Shown: positions 6,709 to 14,721, numbered from the stretch's first letter. The stretch is 16,221 bases of DNA from JBJHCA01 sp050485785 (GCA_050485785.1 JBJHCA010000074.1:1-16221); one strand, 5' to 3'. Translations and numbers: made by a program. Notes: generated by a model from the sequence alone, not told the origin.

Positions 6709-7350
6709 CTAACATTTGTAGCCAGAAGCCAGTTGCCTCAGTAATGACAGTATGCTGGCATACACAGGTGTGGGGCGCTGAGCCAGAAAGTCACTCAGGT
6801 CCACCCAAACCGCCGCTTCAATGTGCTCCTCAGTCTGAAGTGTCAGCTCGCGGGTGTCCGAACTCATGGTAAACCATACGGTGTGTTTCAGAACTCGATG
6901 CCTTCCTTCACGGTAGGTGTGATACATATCTCCATAGTGTTTCAGGATCTTCAACCCGCTCAGTCCGGTTTCCTCTTCCACCTCACGAAGGGCAGCCTCT
7001 TCGGCGCTTTCATGAGCATCAATCTTTCCCTTGGGCAAATCCCAGTGTTTAAGCCGGTATATCAGCAATACATGCCCCTCGGGGTCATACACAATTCCTC
7101 CGGCTGCTTTTACGGTTTTGTAAATTCCCTTAAACTGTTTCCATAAGCCGGCCACATCATCGGAGAAGAGTAGAACTCCACTTTCTGCCGTCCCCGCTTC
7201 GAATTGTTCTATCAATTCAAACAAAGCCGAACGCTGTCCCGTATATTTGCGGCGCAAAAAACCCGAAGTGTCCGGTATGCCGGGTACCGGCCTGTCAGGA
7301 TCATCGGTAATGATGAGCGGTTTTGAACCAATATAAACTGTATATACCAT
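6709..7350 (-). CDS. Nudix hydrolase
   Basis: The 213-aa product has a complete Nudix box, GKIDAHESAEEAALREVEEE followed by TGL, at residues 108-130 (Gx5Ex7REVxEExGL). The upstream WDLPKG and the surrounding beta-strands (AGGIVYDPEGHVLLIYR) are typical. Nudix enzymes hydrolyse nucleoside diphosphates linked to another group; the substrate is not evident. The N-terminal 80 residues (MVYTVYIGSKPLIIT...) form an extra domain typical of the longer Bacteroidota members. I chose the ATG at 7348-7350 because it gives that N-terminus. A longer frame to 7467 exists, but its added residues lie antisense to pyrE. The ATG overlaps the pyrE ATG by two bases in CATG. Confidence 0.88.
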   Translation of the reverse strand: MVYTVYIGSKPLIITDDPDRPVPGIPDTSGFLRRKYTGQRSALFELIEQFEAGTAESGVLLFSDDVAGLWKQFKGIYKTVKAAGGIVYDPEGHVLLIYRLKHWDLPKGKIDAHESAEEAALREVEEETGLSGLKILKHYGDMYHTYREGRHRVLKHTVWFTMSSDTRELTLQTEEHIEAAVWVDLSDFLAQRPTPVYASILSLLRQLASGYKC

Positions 7351-8008
7351 GAATGTTAGTCGCGATGAACTACGTAAAAATATTGCTGCAATGCTCATGC
7401 AAATTAAGGCAATTAAACTCAATCCGCACAATCCCTTTCGCTGGGCCAGCGGCCTGTATTCGCCCATATATTGCGATAATCGCCTCGCCCTTTCCTATCC
7501 CCGGCTACGCCGCATGATCATCGATGGAATGGTGGATGTGGCCGCTGATTTTGGCCCATCCCAGGTAATTGCCGGTGTGGCTACGGCAGGTATCCCTCAC
7601 GGTGTTCTGCTGGCCGATCGCCTCGATCTGCCATTTGTTTACGTGCGAAGCAAGGCCAAGGAACACGGAAGGAATAACCTCATAGAAGGTGAAGTGCGTG
7701 GCTATGAGCGGGTTCTGGTAATCGAAGACCTCTTTTCCACAGGTGGAAGCGCTATTCAGGCTGCCGAAGTCATCGAATCTCAGGGTTGTCAGATTGCCGG
7801 CATTTTATCAGTGTTTAGCTATGACCTTCCGGCCCTCCGCCACAATATGCAGGAAGCCGAATACGCTTTTGGTTCCCTGACCAATTATGATGCCGTGCTT
7901 GAAGTAGCCCTGCGCGAAAATCTGTTCAGCGATGAAGCTATAGAGGTACTTAAAAACTGGCGCCACGACCCTGCGGCCTGGAGTGCCGCCTTTAGTTCGC
8001 AATCATAG
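7349..8008 (+). CDS. pyrE: orotate phosphoribosyltransferase
   Basis: PyrE converts orotate and PRPP to orotidine 5'-monophosphate, the fifth step of UMP synthesis, in the cytoplasm. The 219-aa product has the Bacteroidota PyrE start region (LMQIKAIKLNPHNPFRWASG, residues 16-35, then LYSPIYCDNR). It also has the flexible catalytic loop with VRSKAKEHGRNNLIEG (99-114) and the PRPP-binding motif RVLVIEDLFSTGGSA (121-135). The length fits the family (about 210-220). The start at 7349 keeps the N-terminal helix found before the QIKAIKLNP segment in relatives. The gene is divergent from the Nudix gene with no spacer, so its promoter must lie inside the Nudix coding sequence. I see no clear TAnnTTTG box there. 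Confidence 0.95.
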   Translation: MNVSRDELRKNIAAMLMQIKAIKLNPHNPFRWASGLYSPIYCDNRLALSYPRLRRMIIDGMVDVAADFGPSQVIAGVATAGIPHGVLLADRLDLPFVYVRSKAKEHGRNNLIEGEVRGYERVLVIEDLFSTGGSAIQAAEVIESQGCQIAGILSVFSYDLPALRHNMQEAEYAFGSLTNYDAVLEVALRENLFSDEAIEVLKNWRHDPAAWSAAFSSQS

Positions 8009-8131
8009 GCCCCAATCAAGGCCAATGTTCAGCCTGCTCTGCTGCACTGAGCAGCTTCTCATACAGTGTAATGCACTTGTATTCTTAAGCTTATTATTGC
8101 TTACCATTCAGACTTCCTGAAAAGTAAATAA

Positions 8132-11100
8132 ATGCCTAACTTGAGCGACAAACTAATAGTCGGCTCCATGAAACAAAATCTGCTTTTTACGCTGATCCTG
8201 TTGTTCTTCGCAGGATTTTTATGGGCTCAGTCATTAGTGGTTATGCCCACACTGGACAATGAGGCCCTGAGAATTGAAGAACTGAACCGCCGGGCTCCCG
8301 GACTTGCTCCCGCATTTGCCCATCCGTTTATGGTGGATCTCAACCATTTACAGTATGGTGAATGGACGCATTATGAGGGTTACAAATCCGTATGGCAGCT
8401 TACTATCGTTTCCGCCGGAGCATGGTCTGTCAATGTAGGCCTTACGGATGTATATTTCCCTCCCGGGTCTGAACTCTTTTTATGGGGCAATGGATCGGGG
8501 GAAATTTTTGGCCCCTTTGGCCAGGAATTTAATCGCGATTATCGCGAACTGTGGACTCCGGTTATCCCCGGAGATGAAATTACCCTCATGCTGCGTCTCC
8601 CACCGGAAGAAATCGAAAACCTCAGCCTCGTTGTTTCATCCGTCAATCACGACTTTATGAACTTCAGGGGGGTAATGTCTGGTGCCTGCAATCTCGATGT
8701 GATCTGTGGAGAGGCTAATGGTTGGGCTATAGTGGACAATTATCGCGATATCATTCAGTCGGTGGCTGTTATTTCTACCGGAGGATTCACTTTTTGTACG
8801 GGCTTCCTGGTCAATAATGCCAACAACGATTGTACTCCGTTTTTTATGACAGCGCGTCATTGCGGTATCAATTCTGGTAATGCCGGCTCACTGGTTACTT
8901 ACTGGAATTACCAAAACAGTTTTTGCCGCCAGCCCAATTCACCGGCCAGTGGCGCACCAGGTAATGGGGTTTTGACTGACTTCAATACCGGAGCTGTTTT
9001 TCGGGCTTCCTATCAGCCTTCTGATTTTACCCTGGTGGAATTGAGCGACCCCGTTTCTCCTACGGCTAATGCCTTTTTTGCGGGTTGGAATGCAACTTCC
9101 GCAAATCCGGATACCAGTATTGCTATCCATCACCCCAATACAGATGAAAAACGAATAAGCTTTGATTTTGATCCCGGTACCACTACCAATTACTTACAGA
9201 GTGCCGTTAATCCAAATGGCACACATATTCGTGTGGGCAATTGGGAAATTGGCACTACAGAGGGAGGAAGTTCAGGCTCTCCGCTGTTTGATCAAAACAA
9301 AAGGGTGGTGGGGCAACTCCATGGCGGCTATGCCTCATGCAGCAGCAATACAGATGACTGGTATGGTCGCTTCTCCGTATCATGGACAGGAGGAAACAGC
9401 CCTTCTACCAGCCTCAAAGCCTGGCTCGACCCCAATGATACAGGTGCCATGATCCTGGACGGGAGATATGCCACTGCCTGTGAATTTGGTTTTGACCCTC
9501 AACACATTGCTGTCGGAGTTTGTGTTCCCGACACCCTTAGCATTGTGACTCAAGTCAGCGATAATTTTGATACTGAAGTTGTGCTTTCAGTAAGTGGCTT
9601 ACCTGGCGGTTTTACTCTGCTCAATTTCCCGGCCACAGCTAATGGCGGCGACTTGATCAGTTTTTCCGTCGTCGCGGGTATCACTGTACCTGCAGGCTTA
9701 CATGCATTCACCATTGTTGCCGGTGATGGCGAGAATACGGGTACTGCCACAGTAGAAATCAACGTTTCCATCATTACTCCTGTAACTCCGCTTCCCGTGA
9801 GTCCGGTAAATCTAAGTATTGGTGTTTCTACCGTTGTTCAGTTTGATTGGTCTGCTCCTCCTCATGCCACATTTTACGATTTTCAGCTCAGCGAAACTTC
9901 CGGTTTCTCCGGGAATTTACTGGCTAACCTGAGCGGACAAACGGTCACTTCACATGTCATGCTGCTGGAACCCACCACTCAGTACTACTGGCGTGTCAGA
10001 TCCGGAAATACTTGCGGCACTTCCGACTGGTCAGCTGTATTTACTTTCACTACCGGGCAAACTAGCTGTGGAGTGTATACTGCTACTGACCTGCCCATTA
10101 CCATTGGCAGTGGACCACCCAATACTATACAATCCACCATTAACATTGCCGGTGAAGGGAATATCAGTAGTATTTCAGTTCCCAATATTACCGGGCTCCA
10201 TACCTGGATGAGTGATCTTGTCTTTATTCTGCAAAGCCCTCAGGGTACTCAGGTTACTTTAATGGCCAATGTTTGTGGCAGTAGTCAGAATTTTAATCTC
10301 GGTTTCAGCGATGATGCCCCTGCAGTTCCTTTGCCTTGTCCTCCAATTGGTGGCGGAGTATATCAGCCTGCAGGAAGCCTGAATGATTTCATCGGGCAGC
10401 AGAGCAATGGTAACTGGACCCTTATTGTGCAGGATCAGGCTTTTCTGGATGGTGGTCAACTCCAAAGTTGGGAACTGGAATTGTGTTATTCAATTCCTGA
10501 TGATTTCAGTGTAAATTCAGAGCTTACACAAGTAACTCCCATTCCTGTAATATGCAATGTGCTGGAGAGCAAAGAGTTCGAAATAACGCTGGGCAGCTCT
10601 TATGGCCAACAATCAGTTCTCAGCGTTACCCTGCCCGGTGATGTCATCCCCACTGTTGAGTTTATACCGCCTGTAGCTGCAGGAGGCGAATCTGTAATAG
10701 CTAAATTCACCAATTTTCATGATATGCCTTCGGATTATTACTCGTTTATCCTGCATATCGATGATGGAGAACAAACCATTAACGTTGATTGCATGGTGCG
10801 GTTTTTGGAATCCCCCGGATCAACCCTTCAAATGCTCCCTGAAAACGAATCTTCACATGATCCCGGATCTGTTCAGTTTTCCTGGAATGTACTCAATCAG
10901 TGGGATTACAGCCTGCTTGAAATTGCCAAATACGACGACAGCTTCAGTAACGCTATCATTGTTTATCCAACTACTCTTGCTACTGCCACAATTCAAATTG
11001 AGGAAACAGGATATTACAAGTGGCGGGTAAGAGCACAAAACGAATGCGGGATCAGCAACTCGGCAGATGAGCGTTACTTCCACATTACGGGGACTTCAAC

Positions 11101-11359
11101 TACCGAAACCTGGCCACCGGGTGTCCTGATGTTTCCAAACCCTGCCGGTCATGTTTTGTACATTCAATCGGAAAATGTTGATGTGGCCGGCTTCCAGTTC
11201 AGTATTGTGGATGTCACAGGACGCAGCGTGTCCGGCAAGCAAATGATCAAGGCCGGCATCGTCGATATCAGTCATCTTCCTCCCGGCTGGTATATTCTCC
11301 AACTGAGCAACCGGGATGGGACTTATCAGAAAACTTTTGTTAAATCTGTTGTTGATTAA
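8132..11359 (+). CDS. secreted trypsin-like serine protease with P-domain and T9SS sorting tail
   Basis: The 1075-aa product has a signal peptide (MKQNLLFTLILLFFAGFLWAQ, from residue 13). An N-terminal propeptide-like region runs to about 180. The S1-type protease domain (about 185-440) carries H243 in MTARHCG, D298 in PSDFTLVEL and S381 in GGSSGSPLFD, and resembles lysyl-endopeptidase-type enzymes. FN3-like modules lie near 552-641 and 893-986 (both with YYWRVRS or YYKWRVRAQ). Between them is a proprotein-convertase P-domain (about 648-787, with DLVFILQSPQGTQVTL and NGNWTLIVQDQA). The last 75 residues (MFPNPAGHVLYIQ ... GWYILQLSN) are a type-A T9SS sorting domain, removed on export. It is secreted or held at the cell surface. 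The ATG at 8132 has an A-rich leader; 8168 is the alternative and puts the signal peptide at the very N-terminus. Confidence 0.92.
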   Translation: MPNLSDKLIVGSMKQNLLFTLILLFFAGFLWAQSLVVMPTLDNEALRIEELNRRAPGLAPAFAHPFMVDLNHLQYGEWTHYEGYKSVWQLTIVSAGAWSVNVGLTDVYFPPGSELFLWGNGSGEIFGPFGQEFNRDYRELWTPVIPGDEITLMLRLPPEEIENLSLVVSSVNHDFMNFRGVMSGACNLDVICGEANGWAIVDNYRDIIQSVAVISTGGFTFCTGFLVNNANNDCTPFFMTARHCGINSGNAGSLVTYWNYQNSFCRQPNSPASGAPGNGVLTDFNTGAVFRASYQPSDFTLVELSDPVSPTANAFFAGWNATSANPDTSIAIHHPNTDEKRISFDFDPGTTTNYLQSAVNPNGTHIRVGNWEIGTTEGGSSGSPLFDQNKRVVGQLHGGYASCSSNTDDWYGRFSVSWTGGNSPSTSLKAWLDPNDTGAMILDGRYATACEFGFDPQHIAVGVCVPDTLSIVTQVSDNFDTEVVLSVSGLPGGFTLLNFPATANGGDLISFSVVAGITVPAGLHAFTIVAGDGENTGTATVEINVSIITPVTPLPVSPVNLSIGVSTVVQFDWSAPPHATFYDFQLSETSGFSGNLLANLSGQTVTSHVMLLEPTTQYYWRVRSGNTCGTSDWSAVFTFTTGQTSCGVYTATDLPITIGSGPPNTIQSTINIAGEGNISSISVPNITGLHTWMSDLVFILQSPQGTQVTLMANVCGSSQNFNLGFSDDAPAVPLPCPPIGGGVYQPAGSLNDFIGQQSNGNWTLIVQDQAFLDGGQLQSWELELCYSIPDDFSVNSELTQVTPIPVICNVLESKEFEITLGSSYGQQSVLSVTLPGDVIPTVEFIPPVAAGGESVIAKFTNFHDMPSDYYSFILHIDDGEQTINVDCMVRFLESPGSTLQMLPENESSHDPGSVQFSWNVLNQWDYSLLEIAKYDDSFSNAIIVYPTTLATATIQIEETGYYKWRVRAQNECGISNSADERYFHITGTSTTETWPPGVLMFPNPAGHVLYIQSENVDVAGFQFSIVDVTGRSVSGKQMIKAGIVDISHLPPGWYILQLSNRDGTYQKTFVKSVVD

Positions 11360-11390
11360 GGTTGGTGTATGGTTTATATCTTTTTGTTTT

Positions 11391-11403
11391 GGCACTCCGT
11401 GCC
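11391..11403. repeat. GC-rich hairpin GGCAC-TCC-GTGCC
   Basis: A perfect 5-bp stem with a 3-nt loop, 31 nt after the protease stop. GGGTAGC (11404-11410) can further pair with GCTGCCC (11442-11448), allowing one G-U. No T-run follows on the plus strand, so any terminator role is doubtful. It resembles short extragenic palindromes. Confidence 0.4.
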
Positions 11404-11477
11404 GGGTAGCTTATTGCATTCCGCTGCACCCAAGGTAACCGGCTGCCCTGCGAACCACGGAAAGCAATTCGTCAATC

Positions 11478-11492
11478 TGCCGCGAAGCGGCA
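11478..11492. repeat. GC-rich hairpin TGCCGC-GAA-GCGGCA
   Basis: A perfect 6-bp stem with a GAA loop, 25 nt before the csaA-like start. With the hairpin at 11391-11403 it makes this 158-nt spacer unusually rich in palindromes. It is REP-like in appearance. Confidence 0.45.
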
Positions 11493-11517
11493 TCACAAAA
11501 TGTTATGTATACCCATC

Positions 11518-11856
11518 ATGAAAACGATCAGCTTTGAACAGTTTCTGGATGTAGACATCAGAACCGGAACCATTACCGATGCTCAACCTTTTCCCGAAGC
11601 CCGCAAACCGGCTTTCCGCTTATGGATCGATTTCGGCAATGAAATAGGCATCAGGAAATCCAGTGCTCAAATTACTGACCATTACAGCATTAATCAACTG
11701 AAAGGCAGACAAGTATTGGCAGTAGTTAACTTCCCACCCCGGCAAATTGGGCCTTTCATTTCGGAAGTGCTTGTACTTGGCGTTCATGATAATGAAGGTA
11801 GGGTATGCCTGATTATGGTAGACGGTGAAGTGGCCAATGGAAGCCGTATGCTATGA
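11518..11856 (+). CDS. csaA: CsaA-like tRNA-binding protein
   Basis: The 112-aa product is a stand-alone tRNA-binding OB-fold domain of the CsaA / Trbp111 type. Family motifs are ISFEQFLDVDIRTGTI (residues 4-19), ARKPAFRLWIDFG (29-41), IGIRKSSAQIT (44-54) and VLAVVNFPPRQIGPFISEVL (65-84). Homodimers bind the outside corner of tRNA, and CsaA has been described as an export-related chaperone; the biological role is not settled. The frame is open to an ATG at 11500, but MKTISFEQF at 11518 gives the standard length and N-terminus. The stop overlaps the LuxE-like gene's stop by 6 nt, tail to tail. Confidence 0.9.
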   Translation: MKTISFEQFLDVDIRTGTITDAQPFPEARKPAFRLWIDFGNEIGIRKSSAQITDHYSINQLKGRQVLAVVNFPPRQIGPFISEVLVLGVHDNEGRVCLIMVDGEVANGSRML

Positions 11857-12858
11857 CAGTAAACTGCATCCCCGAATATCGCTGAAGTCAATGCGGCCGG
11901 TAACTTCAAAACTACCGTCTTCAAACACCCTGCCCATATCGTCGGTAGCAATAAAACTACATGTGTCAATGTTGGCCAGGTCTGTTATATTGAGGCCGCC
12001 TTGCCGTCCTGCAGGCAACATCTCAAAAGGATCTGTCAAATCCCTGACCATTACGCGCATCAGACTGCCGGGTGTAAAACGATCACCGCCAAGGGCATAT
12101 GCCTGCGATAGCAACTCGGTCATGCCATACTCAGACCCAATCTGCAATGCTTGCATTTTCTCCTTCAATTCCCTGTGCAGCTCCATTCGGGTAATTTCTT
12201 TGCGTCTGCCTTTCATTCCGCCGGTTTCTATAATCGTGACATCGGGAAAAACAGAACCTGAAAATTCTGCAAATTCAAGCAGTGCATAGGTCACGCCGAA
12301 CAGCACATTTCGTTGCGTCCCAACACGGGCTAAATCTTCCTGAAGCTGATCGTAATTGTGGAGGTAAAAAGGCAGTTCAGGCCGGGCACTAGCTTTTTTC
12401 AAATGGTCTACCATGTAAACCAGGGATGAGTTTCCCTGCTCAATATAGGACGGTAACAAAGCAAATATCACACATTCTTCCGGCGGGGCAATCGCATCGC
12501 TGAACAATTGATGAAAAACCCTGCGGTACCACACGGACTCCTTAACCTTATGCACCGACTGTTGCATGGCACCTGTCCCGCTGCTTTTAAAAATAAGTTC
12601 CGGCTCCCATGTGCCCGTCCTGATATCGTGGTACTTAAAAAAAGCAATCGGCATAAACGGAATCCGGTCAAACCTGTTAATGGTATGAACCGGTATTTGA
12701 AGATAGGTTAGGAATTGCCGGTATATCTTGTTATGAGCAGCCTGGTACCGGAAAATTTCCAATGCCAGTAGATCAAAGGCTGATGAGTATGAAAACCCCG
12801 GAATACTTAAAGCTTTTGTAACTTCGTTGAATAATGTTTCGCGAACCGATGAAGTCAT
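11851..12858 (-). CDS. LuxE-like acyl-protein synthetase / adenylating enzyme
   Basis: The 335-aa product belongs to the LuxE / acyl-protein synthetase branch of the ANL-type adenylating enzymes. Visible motifs are IFKSSGTGAMQQ (residues 89-100, the nucleotide loop), ETGGMKGRRKEI (211-222), GSEYGMTELLSQAY (241-254), LANIDTCSFIATDDMGRV (294-311) and a C-terminal GRIDFSDIRGCSLL (321-334). LuxE activates a fatty acid for reduction in bioluminescence, but no luxCDAB genes are present here. The Bacteroidota homologues are orphan enzymes, probably activating an acyl substrate for another pathway. The N-terminus (LALEIFRYQAAHNKIYRQFL) fits the family and supports the start at 12858. That start overlaps the divergent lipoprotein gene by 10 nt. 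An LPAGRQGG segment (281-288) may be an inserted repeat. Confidence 0.82.
   Translation of the reverse strand: MTSSVRETLFNEVTKALSIPGFSYSSAFDLLALEIFRYQAAHNKIYRQFLTYLQIPVHTINRFDRIPFMPIAFFKYHDIRTGTWEPELIFKSSGTGAMQQSVHKVKESVWYRRVFHQLFSDAIAPPEECVIFALLPSYIEQGNSSLVYMVDHLKKASARPELPFYLHNYDQLQEDLARVGTQRNVLFGVTYALLEFAEFSGSVFPDVTIIETGGMKGRRKEITRMELHRELKEKMQALQIGSEYGMTELLSQAYALGGDRFTPGSLMRVMVRDLTDPFEMLPAGRQGGLNITDLANIDTCSFIATDDMGRVFEDGSFEVTGRIDFSDIRGCSLLS
11995..12018 (-). repeat. LPAGRQGG-coding in-frame short repeat candidate
   Basis: Eight codons of the LuxE-like gene read LPAGRQGG. The DNA contains the inverted pair TTGCC (12001-12005) and GGCAA (12014-12018). From memory, LPAGRQ-type peptides recur in unrelated proteins of uncultivated bacteria as products of a short palindromic repeat; I cannot confirm this here. 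Family members normally have a glycine-rich GKTGG-like segment at this place, so part of it may be native. Confidence 0.35.
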
Positions 12859-13340
12859 TGCTTTCTCTTGTATTGTTGTGTGCCACCTTTTTGCTGGCTT
12901 TGTACGGCTGCATTAAAGAGCCGGATTATCCCATTGAGCCCTACATCGAATTTGTGAGCATGAGCAAAAGTACGCTGAATCAGGGGCAAAATAAAGAAGA
13001 CACCCTGTATATCACATTTTCTTTCACTGACGGGGATGGGGATCTGGGCTATAATCCCGAAGATAATGAAACAGATATATACCTCACAGACATCAGACCA
13101 TTCGGCATCACCACTGAATACAAACTGCCACGGCTGCCACAGCGCGGTGTGAGTAAAGGTATCAGCGGAGAAGTAACCATTAAAGTGTTCACTACATGCT
13201 GTATACTGGATCCAACAGACCCGTGTATGGTTCAGCCTGACTCATCCGTCAGCTTTCACTGGGAACTTCAAATTCGCGACAGGGCCGGGAATTTCAGCAA
13301 TGTGATTGAAACTGAACCGGTAACGGTTATTTGCAATTAA
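12849..13340 (+). CDS. predicted lipoprotein, function unknown
   Basis: From the ATG at 12849 the product is 163 aa and begins with a lipoprotein signal (MKSLLSLVLLCATFLLALYGC; lipobox LYGC with C21, tyrosine at -2 being uncommon). The mature part is acidic and beta-rich, with YIEFVSMSKSTLNQG, TLYITFSFTDGDGDLGYNP and a closing FHWELQIRDRAGNFSNVIET. The DGDGD segment may bind calcium. A TCCILDP and DPCMVQP pair may form a disulfide. I recognise it only as a conserved-looking Bacteroidota lipoprotein with an immunoglobulin-like strand pattern. It would be anchored to a membrane, probably the outer one. An ATG five codons upstream (12834) is also in frame; 12849 gives the better signal peptide. 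It ends 2 nt before the convergent hemF stop. Confidence 0.78.
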   Translation: MKSLLSLVLLCATFLLALYGCIKEPDYPIEPYIEFVSMSKSTLNQGQNKEDTLYITFSFTDGDGDLGYNPEDNETDIYLTDIRPFGITTEYKLPRLPQRGVSKGISGEVTIKVFTTCCILDPTDPCMVQPDSSVSFHWELQIRDRAGNFSNVIETEPVTVICN

Positions 13341-13342
13341 CC

Positions 13343-14296
13343 CTAAACCTCTTTGGGCAAATCCTGCATCAACACTTCGGGCATCATAGGGCTGCCGAGA
13401 TTCAGCCAGTCGATTTTTTTGCGCAGCATACTCAGGGTGTATGCCTCTCTGCTGTCGGCCTCGGGTCGGTAATTATATTCCCAGTTTGCCTGAGGTGGCA
13501 AACTCATCAATATGGACTCCGTCCTTCCTCCTGTATCTAAACCAAACCGCGTGCCTTTGTCCCACACCAAATTGAACTCCACATAACGGCCCCGCCTGAG
13601 ATACTGCCATTGCTTTTCACGTTCGGTAAACGGCCTTCCACAATTGAAATGAAGAAGTGGAATATACGCTTTGCAAAACGCATTGCCCGTGTCTTTCACA
13701 AACTCAAAGAGTTCCTCTTTGTCTTTGTTTTCTCCGTCCTGATTCAGCCGGTCAAAAAATATTCCACCTACTCCCCGTGTTTCATCCCGGTGTTTCAAAT
13801 AGAAATAATCATCGGCCCAGCGCTTAAACCTGTCGTAGTAATACTCATCATGCCGGTCGCACACTGCTTTCAAATGCCTGTGAAAAAACGATGCCTCTCC
13901 GGGTTCAATAATATGCGGTGTCAGATCAATACCCCCGCCAAACCACCATACTCCTGAACTCATTTCAAAATACCGCACATTCATGTGTATGATAGGCACA
14001 TTGGGGTTGTGCGGATGCAGCACTATGGATACTCCGGTTGCATAAAAATCGGCCTGTTCCAGATTAAGGGCCTTCAGAATATTGGCCGGTGTGGGGCCGT
14101 GTACTGCTGAAAAAAGTACACCGCCTTTTTCAATATGCCTGCCGGCAATGATTCTCGTCCGGCCACCGCCACCTTCATCGCGTTCCCACAGATCCTGGAT
14201 AAACTTTCCACCTCCATCGGACTCCTCAAGCTGGTAGCAAATATCGTCTTGCAACGTTTGAAACCATGTAGTTATGTGTTTTTTGTTGATTTCCAT
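13343..14296 (-). CDS. hemF: oxygen-dependent coproporphyrinogen III oxidase
   Basis: HemF decarboxylates two propionate side chains of coproporphyrinogen III to give protoporphyrinogen IX, using O2, in heme synthesis. The 317-aa product (family about 300) carries all main blocks: GGGGRTRIIAGRHIEKGGV (residues 42-60), VLHPHNPNVPIIHMNVRYFE (92-111, with the conserved histidines), VWWFGGGIDLTPH (116-128), RDETRGVGGIFFDRLN (170-185) and RGRYVEFNLVWDKGTRFGLD (235-254). Its presence shows an organism that makes heme under oxygen. It starts 4 nt after the stop of the ArsC-like gene, so the two are probably one transcript. Confidence 0.97.
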   Translation of the reverse strand: MEINKKHITTWFQTLQDDICYQLEESDGGGKFIQDLWERDEGGGGRTRIIAGRHIEKGGVLFSAVHGPTPANILKALNLEQADFYATGVSIVLHPHNPNVPIIHMNVRYFEMSSGVWWFGGGIDLTPHIIEPGEASFFHRHLKAVCDRHDEYYYDRFKRWADDYFYLKHRDETRGVGGIFFDRLNQDGENKDKEELFEFVKDTGNAFCKAYIPLLHFNCGRPFTEREKQWQYLRRGRYVEFNLVWDKGTRFGLDTGGRTESILMSLPPQANWEYNYRPEADSREAYTLSMLRKKIDWLNLGSPMMPEVLMQDLPKEV

Positions 14297-14300
14297 GTCC

Positions 14301-14657
14301 TCAGCCTGATGTCAATTGATTGATGGCTTCTACTTGTTTTGCGCTTGCCCCGGTAAATATTCTATCCTCAATAATCGTAACGGGACGCCTGAGAAAAGTA
14401 TATTCCTGCAAAATCAAATTCCTGATCTCTGTCTCGGAAAGTTCCCTCTCATTGAGTTTCATAGTCCGGTATGCTATAGCCCTGCGGCTGAAAAGGGCTT
14501 CATATGTGCCCGAAAGTCTGACCATGACATCCAGATCATCTCCGGTAAGCGTATTATGCTTAATGTCTCTCAGTTCAAAAATCTCTGTATTCGCCAGCGA
14601 TGCCAAAAACCTCCGGCATGTGCTGCAAGTACTCAGGTGGTATATTCTCCTCATCAA
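14301..14657 (-). CDS. ArsC/Spx-family protein (arsenate reductase-like)
   Basis: The 118-aa product has the thioredoxin-fold start IYHLSTCSTCRRFL with a CxxC at C11 and C14. The family segment EYTFLRRPVTIIEDRIFTG (residues 86-104) matches the RP motif after the arsenate/thiol pocket of ArsC. The length fits ArsC and Spx (about 115-130). Classical ArsC reduces arsenate with glutaredoxin and one catalytic cysteine; Spx uses a CxxC redox switch to control transcription. Neither role can be fixed here; no ars genes are nearby. The gene leads directly into hemF. A second ATG follows the first, so the start could be one codon later. Confidence 0.82.
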   Translation of the reverse strand: MMRRIYHLSTCSTCRRFLASLANTEIFELRDIKHNTLTGDDLDVMVRLSGTYEALFSRRAIAYRTMKLNERELSETEIRNLILQEYTFLRRPVTIIEDRIFTGASAKQVEAINQLTSG

Positions 14658-14721
14658 AACTATTTCTGTACCTTGTTGCTGACTTGTTCAGCTACTTCAA
14701 AAGCACAAATAAAATCAAAAT

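Noticed and set aside
7351..7467. N-terminal extension of the Nudix gene to 7467
   Set aside because: The extra 39 residues are antisense to conserved pyrE codons, and the MVYTVYIGSKPL start matches the family better.
11851..12858. A bioluminescence (lux) locus
   Set aside because: Only the LuxE-like enzyme is present; no luxA, luxB, luxC or luxD neighbours.
14301..14657. An arsenic-resistance operon
   Set aside because: No arsR, arsB or acr3 gene nearby; the neighbour is hemF.
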